Shown: positions 27,610 through 35,821 of the stretch, in pieces | Layout of the letters: the number at the start of each line of letters is the position of its first letter | How positions within the stretch are numbered: the stretch's first letter is position 1 | From: an uncultured Alphaproteobacteria bacterium | Lineage (GTDB): Bacteria; Pseudomonadota; Alphaproteobacteria; CAAHEQ01; UBA3637 | Length of the DNA: 64,000 nucleotides | Reading direction: 5' to 3' | Assembly: GCA_944391565.1 (NCBI GenBank) | Contig: CALXUB010000005.1 | Span: forward strand, 35,864-99,863 | The notes under the pieces: generated by a model | Told to the model about the DNA's origin: nothing | What the model saw: only the letters and a program-made list of their open reading frames with translations | Database searches by the model: none | Program-made: the position numbers and the translations under genes

Positions 27610-28440
27610 ATGTTCACTTTAAACAAAATTACCCCCCCCCCCCCTGCTTTAAATAACCTTTTCAACTACTTAATCCTCTTCTCCATCATTACCCTTCCCG
27701 CTCAAGCCAAAATCATTCAAAGAAAAATGCACATGGTCTGTCAAGAACATGAATCTGCTTATTGGGATGGATCGAAAGGTGTCTGTTGTGATGGAAACGT
27801 ATATCAACCTGATACTGAAAACACCTCTTTTGCATGTTGTCCTACTGGAAAAGAAGTCTCTATTGTCCAAGGTAAAGAAAACCTCAACCACTGTTGCTCA
27901 GAAGGACAAAAGGCTTATTGGAACGGATCTTCTGCCCAGTGCTGTGCGACCGCAACGCATCAGATCGTCACTAACTATATCAGTGGACAAACCGATACCG
28001 CTTACGCATGCTGCGAAATTAAAGAAGATACATATTCAGAAAGAATAGACACAGAATTTGATGAAAAATACACTAACTCATTTACTGGTTATACCGTCGC
28101 TGGCGCCATCAACAACTCTTGCTGCGGCGGATACTCTGCAATCAGAGCCGAAAGACTTACCAATAGTTCAGGAAAACTTCAGGCTTTTGACGACTATAGT
28201 TCTAGCTATAAAATCAGAGAAAACGGTGGTGTTTACTATTGTGCTGAAGAAACTGACTGGTTGGACAGTTTGATAAGCGAAGCTCGTCGTGAGAAAGGAA
28301 TGTATATAAGCGATTCAAAATATTGCATCTCATACGATACCATACACAACAGCACAATTTTTTCTTCTTACACTGAGTGTCGATGTTCTGATAAAGATGA
28401 TCCCAGAGTTTCATCCACAGCCACTTTTTGTGATCTGTAA
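27610..28440 (+). CDS. Cysteine-rich secreted protein 2, poly-C tract in frame (ON)
   Basis: 276 residues. The start MFTLNKITPPPP includes a 13-C tract (27632-27644) that keeps the frame. A hydrophobic signal segment (NLFNYLILFSIITLPAQA) ends with a good cleavage site before KIIQRKMHMVCQEHE. The mature part carries repeated CC pairs spaced about 20-35 residues apart (GVCCD, FACCPTGK, HCCSEGQ, QCCA, ACCE, SCCGG). They suggest a disulfide-stabilised repeat. The first mature ~28 residues match the 13412 paralog; the remainder diverges. No known family. Likely exported and surface-exposed; function unknown. A 70-bp gap separates it from the convergent lolA. Confidence 0.8.
   Translation: MFTLNKITPPPPALNNLFNYLILFSIITLPAQAKIIQRKMHMVCQEHESAYWDGSKGVCCDGNVYQPDTENTSFACCPTGKEVSIVQGKENLNHCCSEGQKAYWNGSSAQCCATATHQIVTNYISGQTDTAYACCEIKEDTYSERIDTEFDEKYTNSFTGYTVAGAINNSCCGGYSAIRAERLTNSSGKLQAFDDYSSSYKIRENGGVYYCAEETDWLDSLISEARREKGMYISDSKYCISYDTIHNSTIFSSYTECRCSDKDDPRVSSTATFCDL
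27632..27644 (+). repeat. Poly-C tract (13 C) after the start codon
   Basis: Thirteen C in the codons for the proline stretch. Change by one or two bases would shift the frame and shut off the product. Confidence 0.9.
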
Positions 28441-28511
28441 AAAAAGATTAAACAAAAAAGGCAGTTTGACCTTTGATGAAAAGAAAGATAGCCTTTTTAA
28501 CTGCTCCCGTT

Positions 28512-29129
28512 TTAATTCTTTGGCGGAACGAAAACGAACAGATCAGCTTTAATCGGAACGTTTTGTTCGATTTCATACAAACCGACCGTTGATTTAATAC
28601 CTTTCATATCCACCAACTCCCACTGTTTCAGCTCGACAGGATCCTGGGAAACAATCAGTGTCAATTCGCCCAATTCCGGTTCGTCTTTTTTGATCGCCGT
28701 AATGCGGTACTCATCCAGTTCTTCCTGCACATTTGTCACCAAAAATTCGGGATCGTTAAAAGAAAAGCCGGGCTTTAGCAAAATTGCGGCCGGTGTTTGA
28801 TTGATTTCCAGATAAGAAACCTGATCGAAATCCTTGTCATGATAAATAAAATACTGACCGTCAGCAATAAACTCCAACGGTGTCGGCGCGTCATAAACGA
28901 GCCGCATCCGATTAGGTCTGGCCAAATAAAAATCTCCGTGCTTCATGTAATCGCCGTCCTTGGAGGAAAACTCGGAAAAACGGCTTTTCATTGTCGTAAT
29001 GCCGTCTAAAAGTTTTTCTACTTTCCCCAAAATAGCTTTATTTTCAGGTGTTTGCAACTCGGGCAGCACATCAGCACGCACGGTTGCGGCGCACAGAGCC
29101 AAACCCACGACCCAAATCCATTTTTTCAT
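28512..29129 (-). CDS. lolA: Outer-membrane lipoprotein carrier protein
   Basis: 205 residues from ATG 29129, with GGGAGA 9 nt upstream. It has a signal peptide ending VRA before DVLPEL. The LolA pattern follows: KVEKLLDGITTMKSRFSEF, GDFYLARPNRMRLVYDAP and YFIYHDKDFDQVSYL. It ferries lipoproteins through the periplasm from LolCDE to the outer membrane. Its ATG overlaps the GNAT stop codon (ATGA), completing a LON-ftsK-GNAT-lolA operon. Confidence 0.88.
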   Translation of the reverse strand: MKKWIWVVGLALCAATVRADVLPELQTPENKAILGKVEKLLDGITTMKSRFSEFSSKDGDYMKHGDFYLARPNRMRLVYDAPTPLEFIADGQYFIYHDKDFDQVSYLEINQTPAAILLKPGFSFNDPEFLVTNVQEELDEYRITAIKKDEPELGELTLIVSQDPVELKQWELVDMKGIKSTVGLYEIEQNVPIKADLFVFVPPKN

Positions 29130-29701
29130 GATTGTTTCTCCCACTCAGATTTCAGTTTTGAATAAAACATCAGATCTCGAAACGCATTCAAAGTTGTATT
29201 AAACTGACTTTGACGGCATATTCCTTCAAACTTATAGCCACATCGTATGGCCACATTTTCGCTGGCTTTATTTTCAACGTCCATAACAATTTGTATTCTG
29301 TTCAACCCGCGCGCAAAAAATTCATTTTCCAGGGCATGAACGGCCTCGGCCATATAGCCTTTTCCGGTTTGATTTTGCGCCAACATATAGCCGATTTCAC
29401 CCTTTTGCGCCTCCCAGTGAATGTGTATCAAGCTGCACGATCCGATCAGCACGCCTTCCCGTGTCCAAAGTCCATATTGGGCGTCTTTATGACTTTCCCA
29501 GGCAGCAACGGCCTTCTCCAAAAAAGCAAATTCATCTTCTGCCGAACGAACATCGTTTAAAGGGAATAAATAACGGGTCAGAAAATCTCGATTTTCCGTA
29601 ATCAATCGGAAAAAAGCCTCTGCCTGTGCAAAAGTCGCCTCGAAAGGTTTTATCAACAACCGATCCGTTTCCAATTCCCGAAAAGCAAAAGGTTCCATCA
29701 A
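29126..29701 (-). CDS. GNAT family N-acetyltransferase (RimJ/RimL-like)
   Basis: 191 residues. It begins with the RimL-type FRELETDRLLIKPFE. The acetyl-CoA loop is near NQTGKGYMAEAV (Q/RxxGxG/A), and the C-terminal strand NVAIRCGYKFEGICRQ is typical. It acetylates an amino group, possibly an N-terminus or a small molecule; the substrate is not readable. It is coupled by 4-bp overlaps to ftsK upstream and lolA downstream. Confidence 0.88.
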   Translation of the reverse strand: MMEPFAFRELETDRLLIKPFEATFAQAEAFFRLITENRDFLTRYLFPLNDVRSAEDEFAFLEKAVAAWESHKDAQYGLWTREGVLIGSCSLIHIHWEAQKGEIGYMLAQNQTGKGYMAEAVHALENEFFARGLNRIQIVMDVENKASENVAIRCGYKFEGICRQSQFNTTLNAFRDLMFYSKLKSEWEKQS

Positions 29702-31827
29702 TTTTCTCCTATCAAAATCTCACGCCGACCGGTAGGAGATGCTTTGGAAATGACGCCTTCGGCCTCCATTCGATCAATTAAATCCGCGGCACGATTATAG
29801 CCGATTCGCAACTGACGCTGCACATAGCTGATAGAAGGTTTTTTATCCCGAAGCACGATAGCTTTGGCTTTTTCGTATAAATCCCCTTCGCCGCCCATCT
29901 CAGAACGATCAAAAACGGCTCCTTCATCAAAGCTGTCTTCCTCTTCCATGGTGACGGCTTCAACATATTGCGCTTCGCCTTGTTCTTTCAAGAACGAAAC
30001 CACCCGTTCGACCTCCTCGTCACTGACAAACGGACCGTGCAGACGCACCGGCCGCATGCCGGCCGCCATAAACAACATGTCCCCGCGACCTAACAACTGT
30101 TCCGCCCCTTTGTCACCGATAATGGTGACGCTGTCAAACTTACTGGTCACCTGGAACGAAATTCGTGACGGGAAATTTGCCTTAATCGTACCGGTAATGA
30201 CATCCACGGACGGACGCTGTGTCGCCATAATCATATGAATGCCGGCCGCCCGCGCTTTGGCAGCTATCCGGCTGACCGCGATTTCAATGTCTTTTCCTGC
30301 CGTCAACATCAAATCTGCCATTTCATCCACGATCACGACAATATAAGGCATGGGCGTCAAATCCATATTCTGTGTTTCAATAATCGGTCGCCCTGTTTCA
30401 GGATCAAAGCCGGTTTGAACTTGTCGTGTCAATGTTTTGCCGGCGGCCAGAGTTTCGGCAATTTTTTTGTTGTAAAGCTCAATATTACGCACACCCAAGT
30501 TTGCCATTTGACGATAACGATCATCCATTTCCCGCACAGTCCATTTCAAAGCCACTACGGCTTTGCCGGGTTCGGTCACCACGGGCGTCAGCAGGTGCGG
30601 AATGCCATTGTAAACCGATAACTCCAACATTTTCGGATCAACCATGATTAAGCGGCATTCATCGGGCGTAAAACGATACAGCAATGATAAAATCATGGTA
30701 TTGATACCGACGGATTTTCCCGAACCGGTTGTCCCCGCCACCAACAAATGCGGCATTTTGGCCAAATCCGCAAAATAAGGGCTGCCCCCGATATTTTTTC
30801 CCAAAATCAAAGGCAAAGCGCCCGTATGCTCGGCAAAAGCGGGTAAATCTATCAATTCTTTGATAAACACGGTTTGTCGGTTTTTATTGGGCATTTCAAT
30901 TCCGATGACGGACGAACCGGGAATAACGGCCATTCGAACGGAAACCACGCTCATGGCACGGGCAATATCCTCAGCCAACCCGATAACCCGTGCGGTTTTA
31001 ACACCGGCAGCCGGTTCAAATTCATACAAAGTGACAACAGGGCCGGGACTGACGCGTTGAATAGAACCTTTTACGCCGAATTGCGCCAAAACAGCCTCCA
31101 ATCGACGAGACGTGTTGTCCATCATATCCTTGGTCAGAGCCTCTTTATTTTGTGCTTTCGGTTCATCCAGCAACGAAGCCGGCGGTAAATTAAAGCCGTT
31201 CGCCTGATGGCGTTTTTTCATGGGTGCCGGTGGTTTTAAAGCTGCTTTCACGGCTTTTTTGGGTAAAGCCGCCGGTGTTGGTTTCGGTTCAAGCCGCTGA
31301 TCGGGTTCCCGAACGCGATGCGGCCAGGAAAAGTGCGGCAGTCGCAATCCCGTCAAGCGACGCAGACCCGCGCCGACCGGCACACGGAACACCCACAGGG
31401 CCAAACACACCCACACCGTCCACAAAATCACCTGCCCGCCCCATGGCACGGGAGGCATCAGCCGAAAACTGAAAAAACCAACGACACCGCCTTGATCAAT
31501 GGGTCCGCGCAACATGGCAGCCGTCAACACCAATACCGCAAAACCAAAGCCTCGCCAAACGGGATGCGCACTCGAATGACCGACGGCAGTCCAGAAACTT
31601 TTAATAAAACAGCCCAATGCCAAAAGCCAAGCAGCTTGTCCCAATCCTTGGAACAGAAAATCTGCCGTGTATGCTCCCGCCCGACCGGCCCAGTTCAGAA
31701 CGGGCGCCGTGCTGGTCGTGTTCAAAGACGGATCCGTCGAATGATAACCGGCAAGAGCTGCGGCAATAAATATCCCCAAGGCCAGCCATAAACCCGCTTT
31801 GAACCACTGTTCGATTCGTTTTAACAT
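29698..31827 (-). CDS. ftsK: FtsK-type DNA translocase
   Basis: 709 residues, a compact SpoIIIE/FtsK. Four N-terminal membrane helices (about 1-150) anchor it at the septum, a short Pro/Lys-rich linker (~170-215) follows, and then the alpha-beta motor with Walker A GTTGSGKS (about 365-372), Walker B VIVDEMADLM and the MATQRPSVDVITG block. The C-terminal winged-helix gamma domain (SISYVQRQLRIGYNRAADLIDRME) reads KOPS-type polarity sites. It pumps chromosome ends apart at division. An AAGGA site precedes the ATG. Confidence 0.95.
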   Translation of the reverse strand: MLKRIEQWFKAGLWLALGIFIAAALAGYHSTDPSLNTTSTAPVLNWAGRAGAYTADFLFQGLGQAAWLLALGCFIKSFWTAVGHSSAHPVWRGFGFAVLVLTAAMLRGPIDQGGVVGFFSFRLMPPVPWGGQVILWTVWVCLALWVFRVPVGAGLRRLTGLRLPHFSWPHRVREPDQRLEPKPTPAALPKKAVKAALKPPAPMKKRHQANGFNLPPASLLDEPKAQNKEALTKDMMDNTSRRLEAVLAQFGVKGSIQRVSPGPVVTLYEFEPAAGVKTARVIGLAEDIARAMSVVSVRMAVIPGSSVIGIEMPNKNRQTVFIKELIDLPAFAEHTGALPLILGKNIGGSPYFADLAKMPHLLVAGTTGSGKSVGINTMILSLLYRFTPDECRLIMVDPKMLELSVYNGIPHLLTPVVTEPGKAVVALKWTVREMDDRYRQMANLGVRNIELYNKKIAETLAAGKTLTRQVQTGFDPETGRPIIETQNMDLTPMPYIVVIVDEMADLMLTAGKDIEIAVSRIAAKARAAGIHMIMATQRPSVDVITGTIKANFPSRISFQVTSKFDSVTIIGDKGAEQLLGRGDMLFMAAGMRPVRLHGPFVSDEEVERVVSFLKEQGEAQYVEAVTMEEEDSFDEGAVFDRSEMGGEGDLYEKAKAIVLRDKKPSISYVQRQLRIGYNRAADLIDRMEAEGVISKASPTGRREILIGEN

Positions 31828-32465
31828 GAGCCGCGTCCTTTACCGGAATCCGGAACGGCTTCCATTTTTAAAATCGTCAAAAGCGTCGCCGCACACTCGT
31901 TTAAATCTTCTTTTTCCATCAATGCCTGTTTTTCCGAAGGGTCAAATGGCAATAAAGACACCAAAACGGCGACCAGCCGTTGGGCCGACAAACCCCGAAA
32001 CAATGCCGAGTCAATATCCAACCGTTTTGCCCGCGCATAAACATCCAGCGCAAATAAAACCGCTCCCGTGTCAAACAATGGTTCCGTGTCCTGAAAATCC
32101 TTTTGAAACGGCGCATAAGTGACATCTGCCATTTCATGCCCGTCTTTTGAAAAACACTCCAAAACCCGAAAACGACACACACCAGCCAAATGCAGCATCA
32201 ATGAGTCTGTTTCGCCTTCCATAAAACCGGCAATCCGGCCGGCACAGCCGACACCGTAAATCCCCTTGCCATGTTCTTTTCTTTGAACAATGCCGATCAT
32301 GCGTCCGTGAGCCAAGGCCCAAAAAACCATCATCATTTGTTTGGGGTCAATCAGTCGGATCGACAATTTCCCTCCCGGCATCAGCACCGTTCCCGGCAGA
32401 CTGAGCAACGGTATTTTTGTCGGCAATTCCCCCATATTCAAATCAAAAAGCTTTACTGGCGTCAT
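31821..32465 (-). CDS. LON substrate-binding domain protein
   Basis: 214 residues from ATG 32465, with AAGGA ~9 nt upstream; the open frame runs to 32504. It consists of the N-terminal domain of Lon alone: IPLLSLPGTVLMPGGKLSIRL, then IGIVQRK, VGCAGRIAGFMEGETDSLML and GVCRFRVLE. There is no AAA+ or protease domain. Such stand-alone LAN proteins are common beside alphaproteobacterial housekeeping genes and are of unclear function. It overlaps ftsK by 7 bp. Confidence 0.87.
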   Translation of the reverse strand: MTPVKLFDLNMGELPTKIPLLSLPGTVLMPGGKLSIRLIDPKQMMMVFWALAHGRMIGIVQRKEHGKGIYGVGCAGRIAGFMEGETDSLMLHLAGVCRFRVLECFSKDGHEMADVTYAPFQKDFQDTEPLFDTGAVLFALDVYARAKRLDIDSALFRGLSAQRLVAVLVSLLPFDPSEKQALMEKEDLNECAATLLTILKMEAVPDSGKGRGSC

Positions 32466-32556
32466 TCTTTTTTCCTTTTTTCTTATCATAAAAGAAAAAA
32501 TCACCGATTGTCCAGGAAAAAAGCGTTTTCGTATTTTCCTTCTTTTGAAAAAAGCT

Positions 32557-33846
32557 TCAAGAAAGTGTTGTCATTTGTGTCGGCACGGCTTGGGCCGTTA
32601 TGGCGCCGACGGGACAAACGCTTTGACACTTACCGCAGCCGATGCAACTCAGCACGTCATAAGCCGGCACACGCTGTCCCCGAACAACGGACAACGCTTT
32701 TTTGGGGCACACGCGCACACATTCATAGCACCCGATGCAGGTCAGGCGGTCAAACTGCATCACACTGATTCGCAGTTTTTGTTTTTGAGACAGACTTAAT
32801 CGCTGCAGCGCGCCGGTCGGACACACCTGTGAACAACGATGGCAATCCAATCGACAATAGCTGTGATTAAACTGCACCGACGGCACCCCGAAGCTTTCAT
32901 CTGCCGGGCGAATAATGTTTTGCGGACAATTTTGAACACATGCGCCGCAATTCGTGCAATGATTTAAAAATCGATCCACACTACCGGCACCGGGTGGTAA
33001 AATCCGCGCCGTCACGGCCTGTGCCGTCTGTCGAACCCATCGTCCCGCCGCAACAGCACCGGCGCACAAAACACCTAAACCAACGACTTTCAGCAAACGC
33101 CGCCGATCTGCTTGAAAAACAGGTTGAACCGGCGCTTTTTTTGCAGGCGCCAGGCGTACCGCACCCACCGGACACACCGAAAGACATTTTAAACAACGCA
33201 CACAGCGCGTGTTATCCACCTGTCCTTCAGCCGGGCGCATGCAACCCGCGGGGCAGTTTTGCTCACACCGCCCGCAATGCACACACGCTGTTGTGATCTG
33301 AATCTGCACTCGCGCAAAACGAGACAACGCCCCCAAAACTGCCCCGACGGGGCACACATGTGTGCAAAAAAAGCGCCCCGCCGGCACCGTCACAAGGGCA
33401 ATCAAGCCAATCCCGATCAGGCCTGTCATCCCCAGCGTCAGCGCGTTTCCCGTCATCGAATAAGGCTCAACCAAGCGCAAAAAAGCCGTTGTTCCGCCTA
33501 ACAGGCTGCCCCATAAGGCAAGAGCCACACCCCAGCGGAAAAGCGGACCGGCCCACGATACACCGCGCCGCCTGTGCAACAGCAGCATTTCCACTTCCTG
33601 AAACAACCCGAGCGGACAAACCAAACCGCAGTAAAACCGACCGAACAGCAACGTCACCAATACCCATCCCCCGACCACGGCGGCGGTTGACCAAGCGGGA
33701 TGCGCAGCCAGGCGCAACAGCGCCGGGCCCATTTGCGTTTTCAAAAAAAATGCACTGTTTGTCACGCCCGTAAACGCCATCAGGCAAAAAGCGCCCGCTG
33801 TTCCTGCGGCGATCAATCGAATAAAGTAAGCTTTTTGCCGGCGCAT
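32557..33846 (-). CDS. Membrane polyferredoxin (NapH-like plus NapG-like fusion)
   Basis: 429 residues. The N-terminal half has about four or five membrane helices and the NapH/MauN-type loops FYCGLVCPLGLFQ and FFCTHVCPVGAV. Two 4Fe-4S ferredoxin clusters follow (CVHCGRCEQNCP, CVRCLKCLSVCP). A second hydrophobic segment is preceded by DRRRLLK (about 255-280), and then come more clusters (CTNCGACVQNCP, CHRCSQVCP, CIGCYECVRVCP, CIGCGKCQSVCP). It should carry electrons from quinol or across the membrane to a periplasmic or cytoplasmic acceptor. No terminal reductase is adjacent, so the acceptor is unknown. Confidence 0.83.
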   Translation of the reverse strand: MRRQKAYFIRLIAAGTAGAFCLMAFTGVTNSAFFLKTQMGPALLRLAAHPAWSTAAVVGGWVLVTLLFGRFYCGLVCPLGLFQEVEMLLLHRRRGVSWAGPLFRWGVALALWGSLLGGTTAFLRLVEPYSMTGNALTLGMTGLIGIGLIALVTVPAGRFFCTHVCPVGAVLGALSRFARVQIQITTACVHCGRCEQNCPAGCMRPAEGQVDNTRCVRCLKCLSVCPVGAVRLAPAKKAPVQPVFQADRRRLLKVVGLGVLCAGAVAAGRWVRQTAQAVTARILPPGAGSVDRFLNHCTNCGACVQNCPQNIIRPADESFGVPSVQFNHSYCRLDCHRCSQVCPTGALQRLSLSQKQKLRISVMQFDRLTCIGCYECVRVCPKKALSVVRGQRVPAYDVLSCIGCGKCQSVCPVGAITAQAVPTQMTTLS

Positions 33847-33925
33847 CCCGCCCTCCTTCGGCTGCGTTTATTAAACCTTCTTTTGTTTTAAAAGAAAGGC
33901 CGTTTTTTTACAAGCTTCTTTTCGT

Positions 33926-35104
33926 TCATCCATTGATCAGATGACCGTTTGAAACACCTTCATAACTGGCGATATCGCCGCCGGAACAACCGGCTTCTGT
34001 CAAATTTTCCACCGGACAGCATCTTTTTTCCCGAGAACAGTAAGTCTCTTCACTGTCGACGACATAGCCTTGATAGCCATCGGGGCAACAGGTTTTCAAA
34101 TCTGTATTCCAGCAATTTTGGCTTCCTTCCAACGGAATGACCGTATCCAAATGATAATTTTGATGAACGGGGCAGCAAAACCCGTTATAGCCGGAAGAAT
34201 AACCGACATATCCGTCAGCGCAACACACATTTATGACGACACTTTTATCCAAATCATAGAAATGCTGGTCGGCGCAGCATTTTGTTTGCGTACAACTTTG
34301 GATGAAGGGTTGAAATCCTGACGGACAACAGGCAGACAGCGCTGTCCCCCAACAGTTGCTTTGTATTTGTGTCAACACAGATGACGGTGGACAACAAGCC
34401 GTACCGCAAAACGCATTGGCATAAGCCGTTTCCCCTTTTTCGCAACAAATACTGACAACCGTACCGGTGAAACTGAAACTTTCACAACAAGCACCGTCTT
34501 CATTCAATTCTTCACAACACAACCCGTTGTTGCCGGCTTTTTGTCCGGCCGGGCAAGTTGCTTGACAGGTGCCGTCAACGGCCAAAGGTCGATCGGCGGG
34601 ACATCCGCATCCGCCGGCGAACAAAGCCACTTTATCATCCGCGCACGGAGCCAACGCATCCCATGTACCGGAAAGCGTTTTTTCCAACAAAATCTCGACA
34701 GGTTCAAAAGCACAGGCGGCTTCATCGCCGTTCCACAACGCGTCATTCACCCAAATTCGGTAATCGTTTTGAAGCAACGGCAGTAAAATGCGGCAGACAC
34801 CGGAAGAAACAGGCGGCGGTGACAACACAAACGCTTCAGAGGAAAGGGCAAAAACCTCAATCGACTCACTTTCTTCGATCAAAGCCCCTTCTTGCCAATG
34901 GCTGCGGTTTTCCACGGTCAGCATGTCTTGCGTTAAACGCGTGCAGGCAAAAGCAAGCTCATTGGCTTCCTGACGCACCCGAAAATATCGAATGCCCCAA
35001 AACGCACTCAGCGTCAACAAAGCAACAATTGCCAAAACGCCCAGCATTTCAATCATACTCCGCCCGGCGGATGATAAAGTGGCTTTGACGGATAAACGAA
35101 GCAT
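33926..35104 (-). CDS. Pilin-like protein with cysteine-rich CC repeats
   Basis: 392 residues. A short basic leader ends at Gly14, followed by RSMIEMLGVLAIVALL, a class III/type IV pilin-like N-terminus with Glu at +5 but Arg instead of Phe at +1. A ~130-residue domain is followed by about 200 residues packed with CC pairs and CCP/CC-x-G units (CCEKGETA, CCPSGFQ, CCADGYVGY, CCPDGYQGY), the same style as the two secreted cysteine-rich proteins. AAAGGAG precedes the ATG. It is transcribed from a promoter with a 15-G spacer tract. Surface or pseudopilus exposure is inferred; no pilus assembly genes are nearby. Confidence 0.75.
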   Translation of the reverse strand: MLRLSVKATLSSAGRSMIEMLGVLAIVALLTLSAFWGIRYFRVRQEANELAFACTRLTQDMLTVENRSHWQEGALIEESESIEVFALSSEAFVLSPPPVSSGVCRILLPLLQNDYRIWVNDALWNGDEAACAFEPVEILLEKTLSGTWDALAPCADDKVALFAGGCGCPADRPLAVDGTCQATCPAGQKAGNNGLCCEELNEDGACCESFSFTGTVVSICCEKGETAYANAFCGTACCPPSSVLTQIQSNCWGTALSACCPSGFQPFIQSCTQTKCCADQHFYDLDKSVVINVCCADGYVGYSSGYNGFCCPVHQNYHLDTVIPLEGSQNCWNTDLKTCCPDGYQGYVVDSEETYCSREKRCCPVENLTEAGCSGGDIASYEGVSNGHLING

Positions 35105-35162
35105 TTTTTCTCCTTTTTAAAAAAATGTTTCACATCACAACCCAAAAAGGGCGACTCAATAG

Positions 35163-35195
35163 AGTATACTTTCCCCCCCCCCCCCCCAATGTCAA
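35163..35195 (-). promoter_or_regulatory. Phase-variable promoter: poly-G between -35 and -10
   Basis: On the minus strand a perfect TTGACA (35190-35195) and TATACT (35163-35168) are separated by 21 bp made of TT, 15 G and AAAG. The optimal 17 bp would need 11 G. Promoter strength should therefore depend on tract length, as known for porA of Neisseria meningitidis. In the present state the spacing is long, so expression is probably low. Confidence 0.8.
35173..35187 (-). repeat. Poly-G/C tract (15 nt) in promoter spacer
   Basis: Fifteen C on the plus strand (G on the transcribed-direction strand). It is the third long G/C homopolymer of the window; all three belong to cysteine-rich exported-protein genes. 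Confidence 0.9.
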
Positions 35196-35198
35196 GAC

Positions 35199-35236
35199 AA
35201 AAAACGGACTTTTTTTATAAAAACAGTCCGTTTTTT
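35199..35236 (-). terminator. Terminator of the flavodoxin operon, abutting the phase-variable promoter
   Basis: A perfect 12-bp stem AAAAAACGGACT/AGTCCGTTTTTT with a 14-nt loop, with the T-run on both strands. On the minus strand it ends 3-4 bp before the TTGACA box, shielding that promoter from read-through. Confidence 0.88.
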
Positions 35237-35275
35237 CTTAATTTAATGTTAATTCAGTCAACTTAAAATTTGTGA

Positions 35276-35821
35276 TTATTTGCTCAGCTTTTCAAGCCAT
35301 TCCTGAATGTCTTTTTCATCAGGCGAGGATGTGCCGTAGCCGACATAAGCTTCCGCCACTTGACAACCCGTGCATTGGGCCGTTAAATCCTTAACCGTAT
35401 TTTGGACATACCCGCCGCCGTGAGTGATAAACGGAACGACTGTTTTTCCACTGAGGTTTTCGGCGGCCAAAAAGCTGGAAACAGCAGGCGCGATGGTTCC
35501 CCACCAGTTAGGGCTTCCCACGAACACGACGTCATAACCCGTCACATCCGGCAAAGGCGTCACCAAGGCCGGTCGATAGCCGTCGGCAATTTCTTTTTTG
35601 GCCTGATCGACCGTTGCCTGATAAGCGGCCGGATAAGGCGTCACGGTTTGAATTTCAAACAAAGTGCCGCCGGTTTGTTTTTGAATTTCCTCGGCCACGG
35701 CGCGGGTATTGCCGCTCCAGGAATAATAGGCAATCAAAGTTTTGGATGGTGTCATTTGTGCTTGTCCTCCCGTTGTCCACAATGTTAATAAGCCTGCCAA
35801 GGCTAACCAAGTTTTTTTCAT
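35276..35821 (-). CDS. Exported flavodoxin-like protein
   Basis: 181 residues. Residues 1-21 are a signal peptide (LLTLWTTGGQA before QMTPSK). The FMN phosphate loop SWSGNTRAVAEEI is intact, and the isoalloxazine loops are visible at GSPNWWGTIAPAV and THGGGYV. An exported flavodoxin is unusual: it probably receives electrons in the periplasm or is membrane-attached. Its ATG overlaps the LarC-like stop by 4 bp, so it is the last gene of a DUF362-LarC-flavodoxin operon. Confidence 0.85.
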   Translation of the reverse strand: MKKTWLALAGLLTLWTTGGQAQMTPSKTLIAYYSWSGNTRAVAEEIQKQTGGTLFEIQTVTPYPAAYQATVDQAKKEIADGYRPALVTPLPDVTGYDVVFVGSPNWWGTIAPAVSSFLAAENLSGKTVVPFITHGGGYVQNTVKDLTAQCTGCQVAEAYVGYGTSSPDEKDIQEWLEKLSK

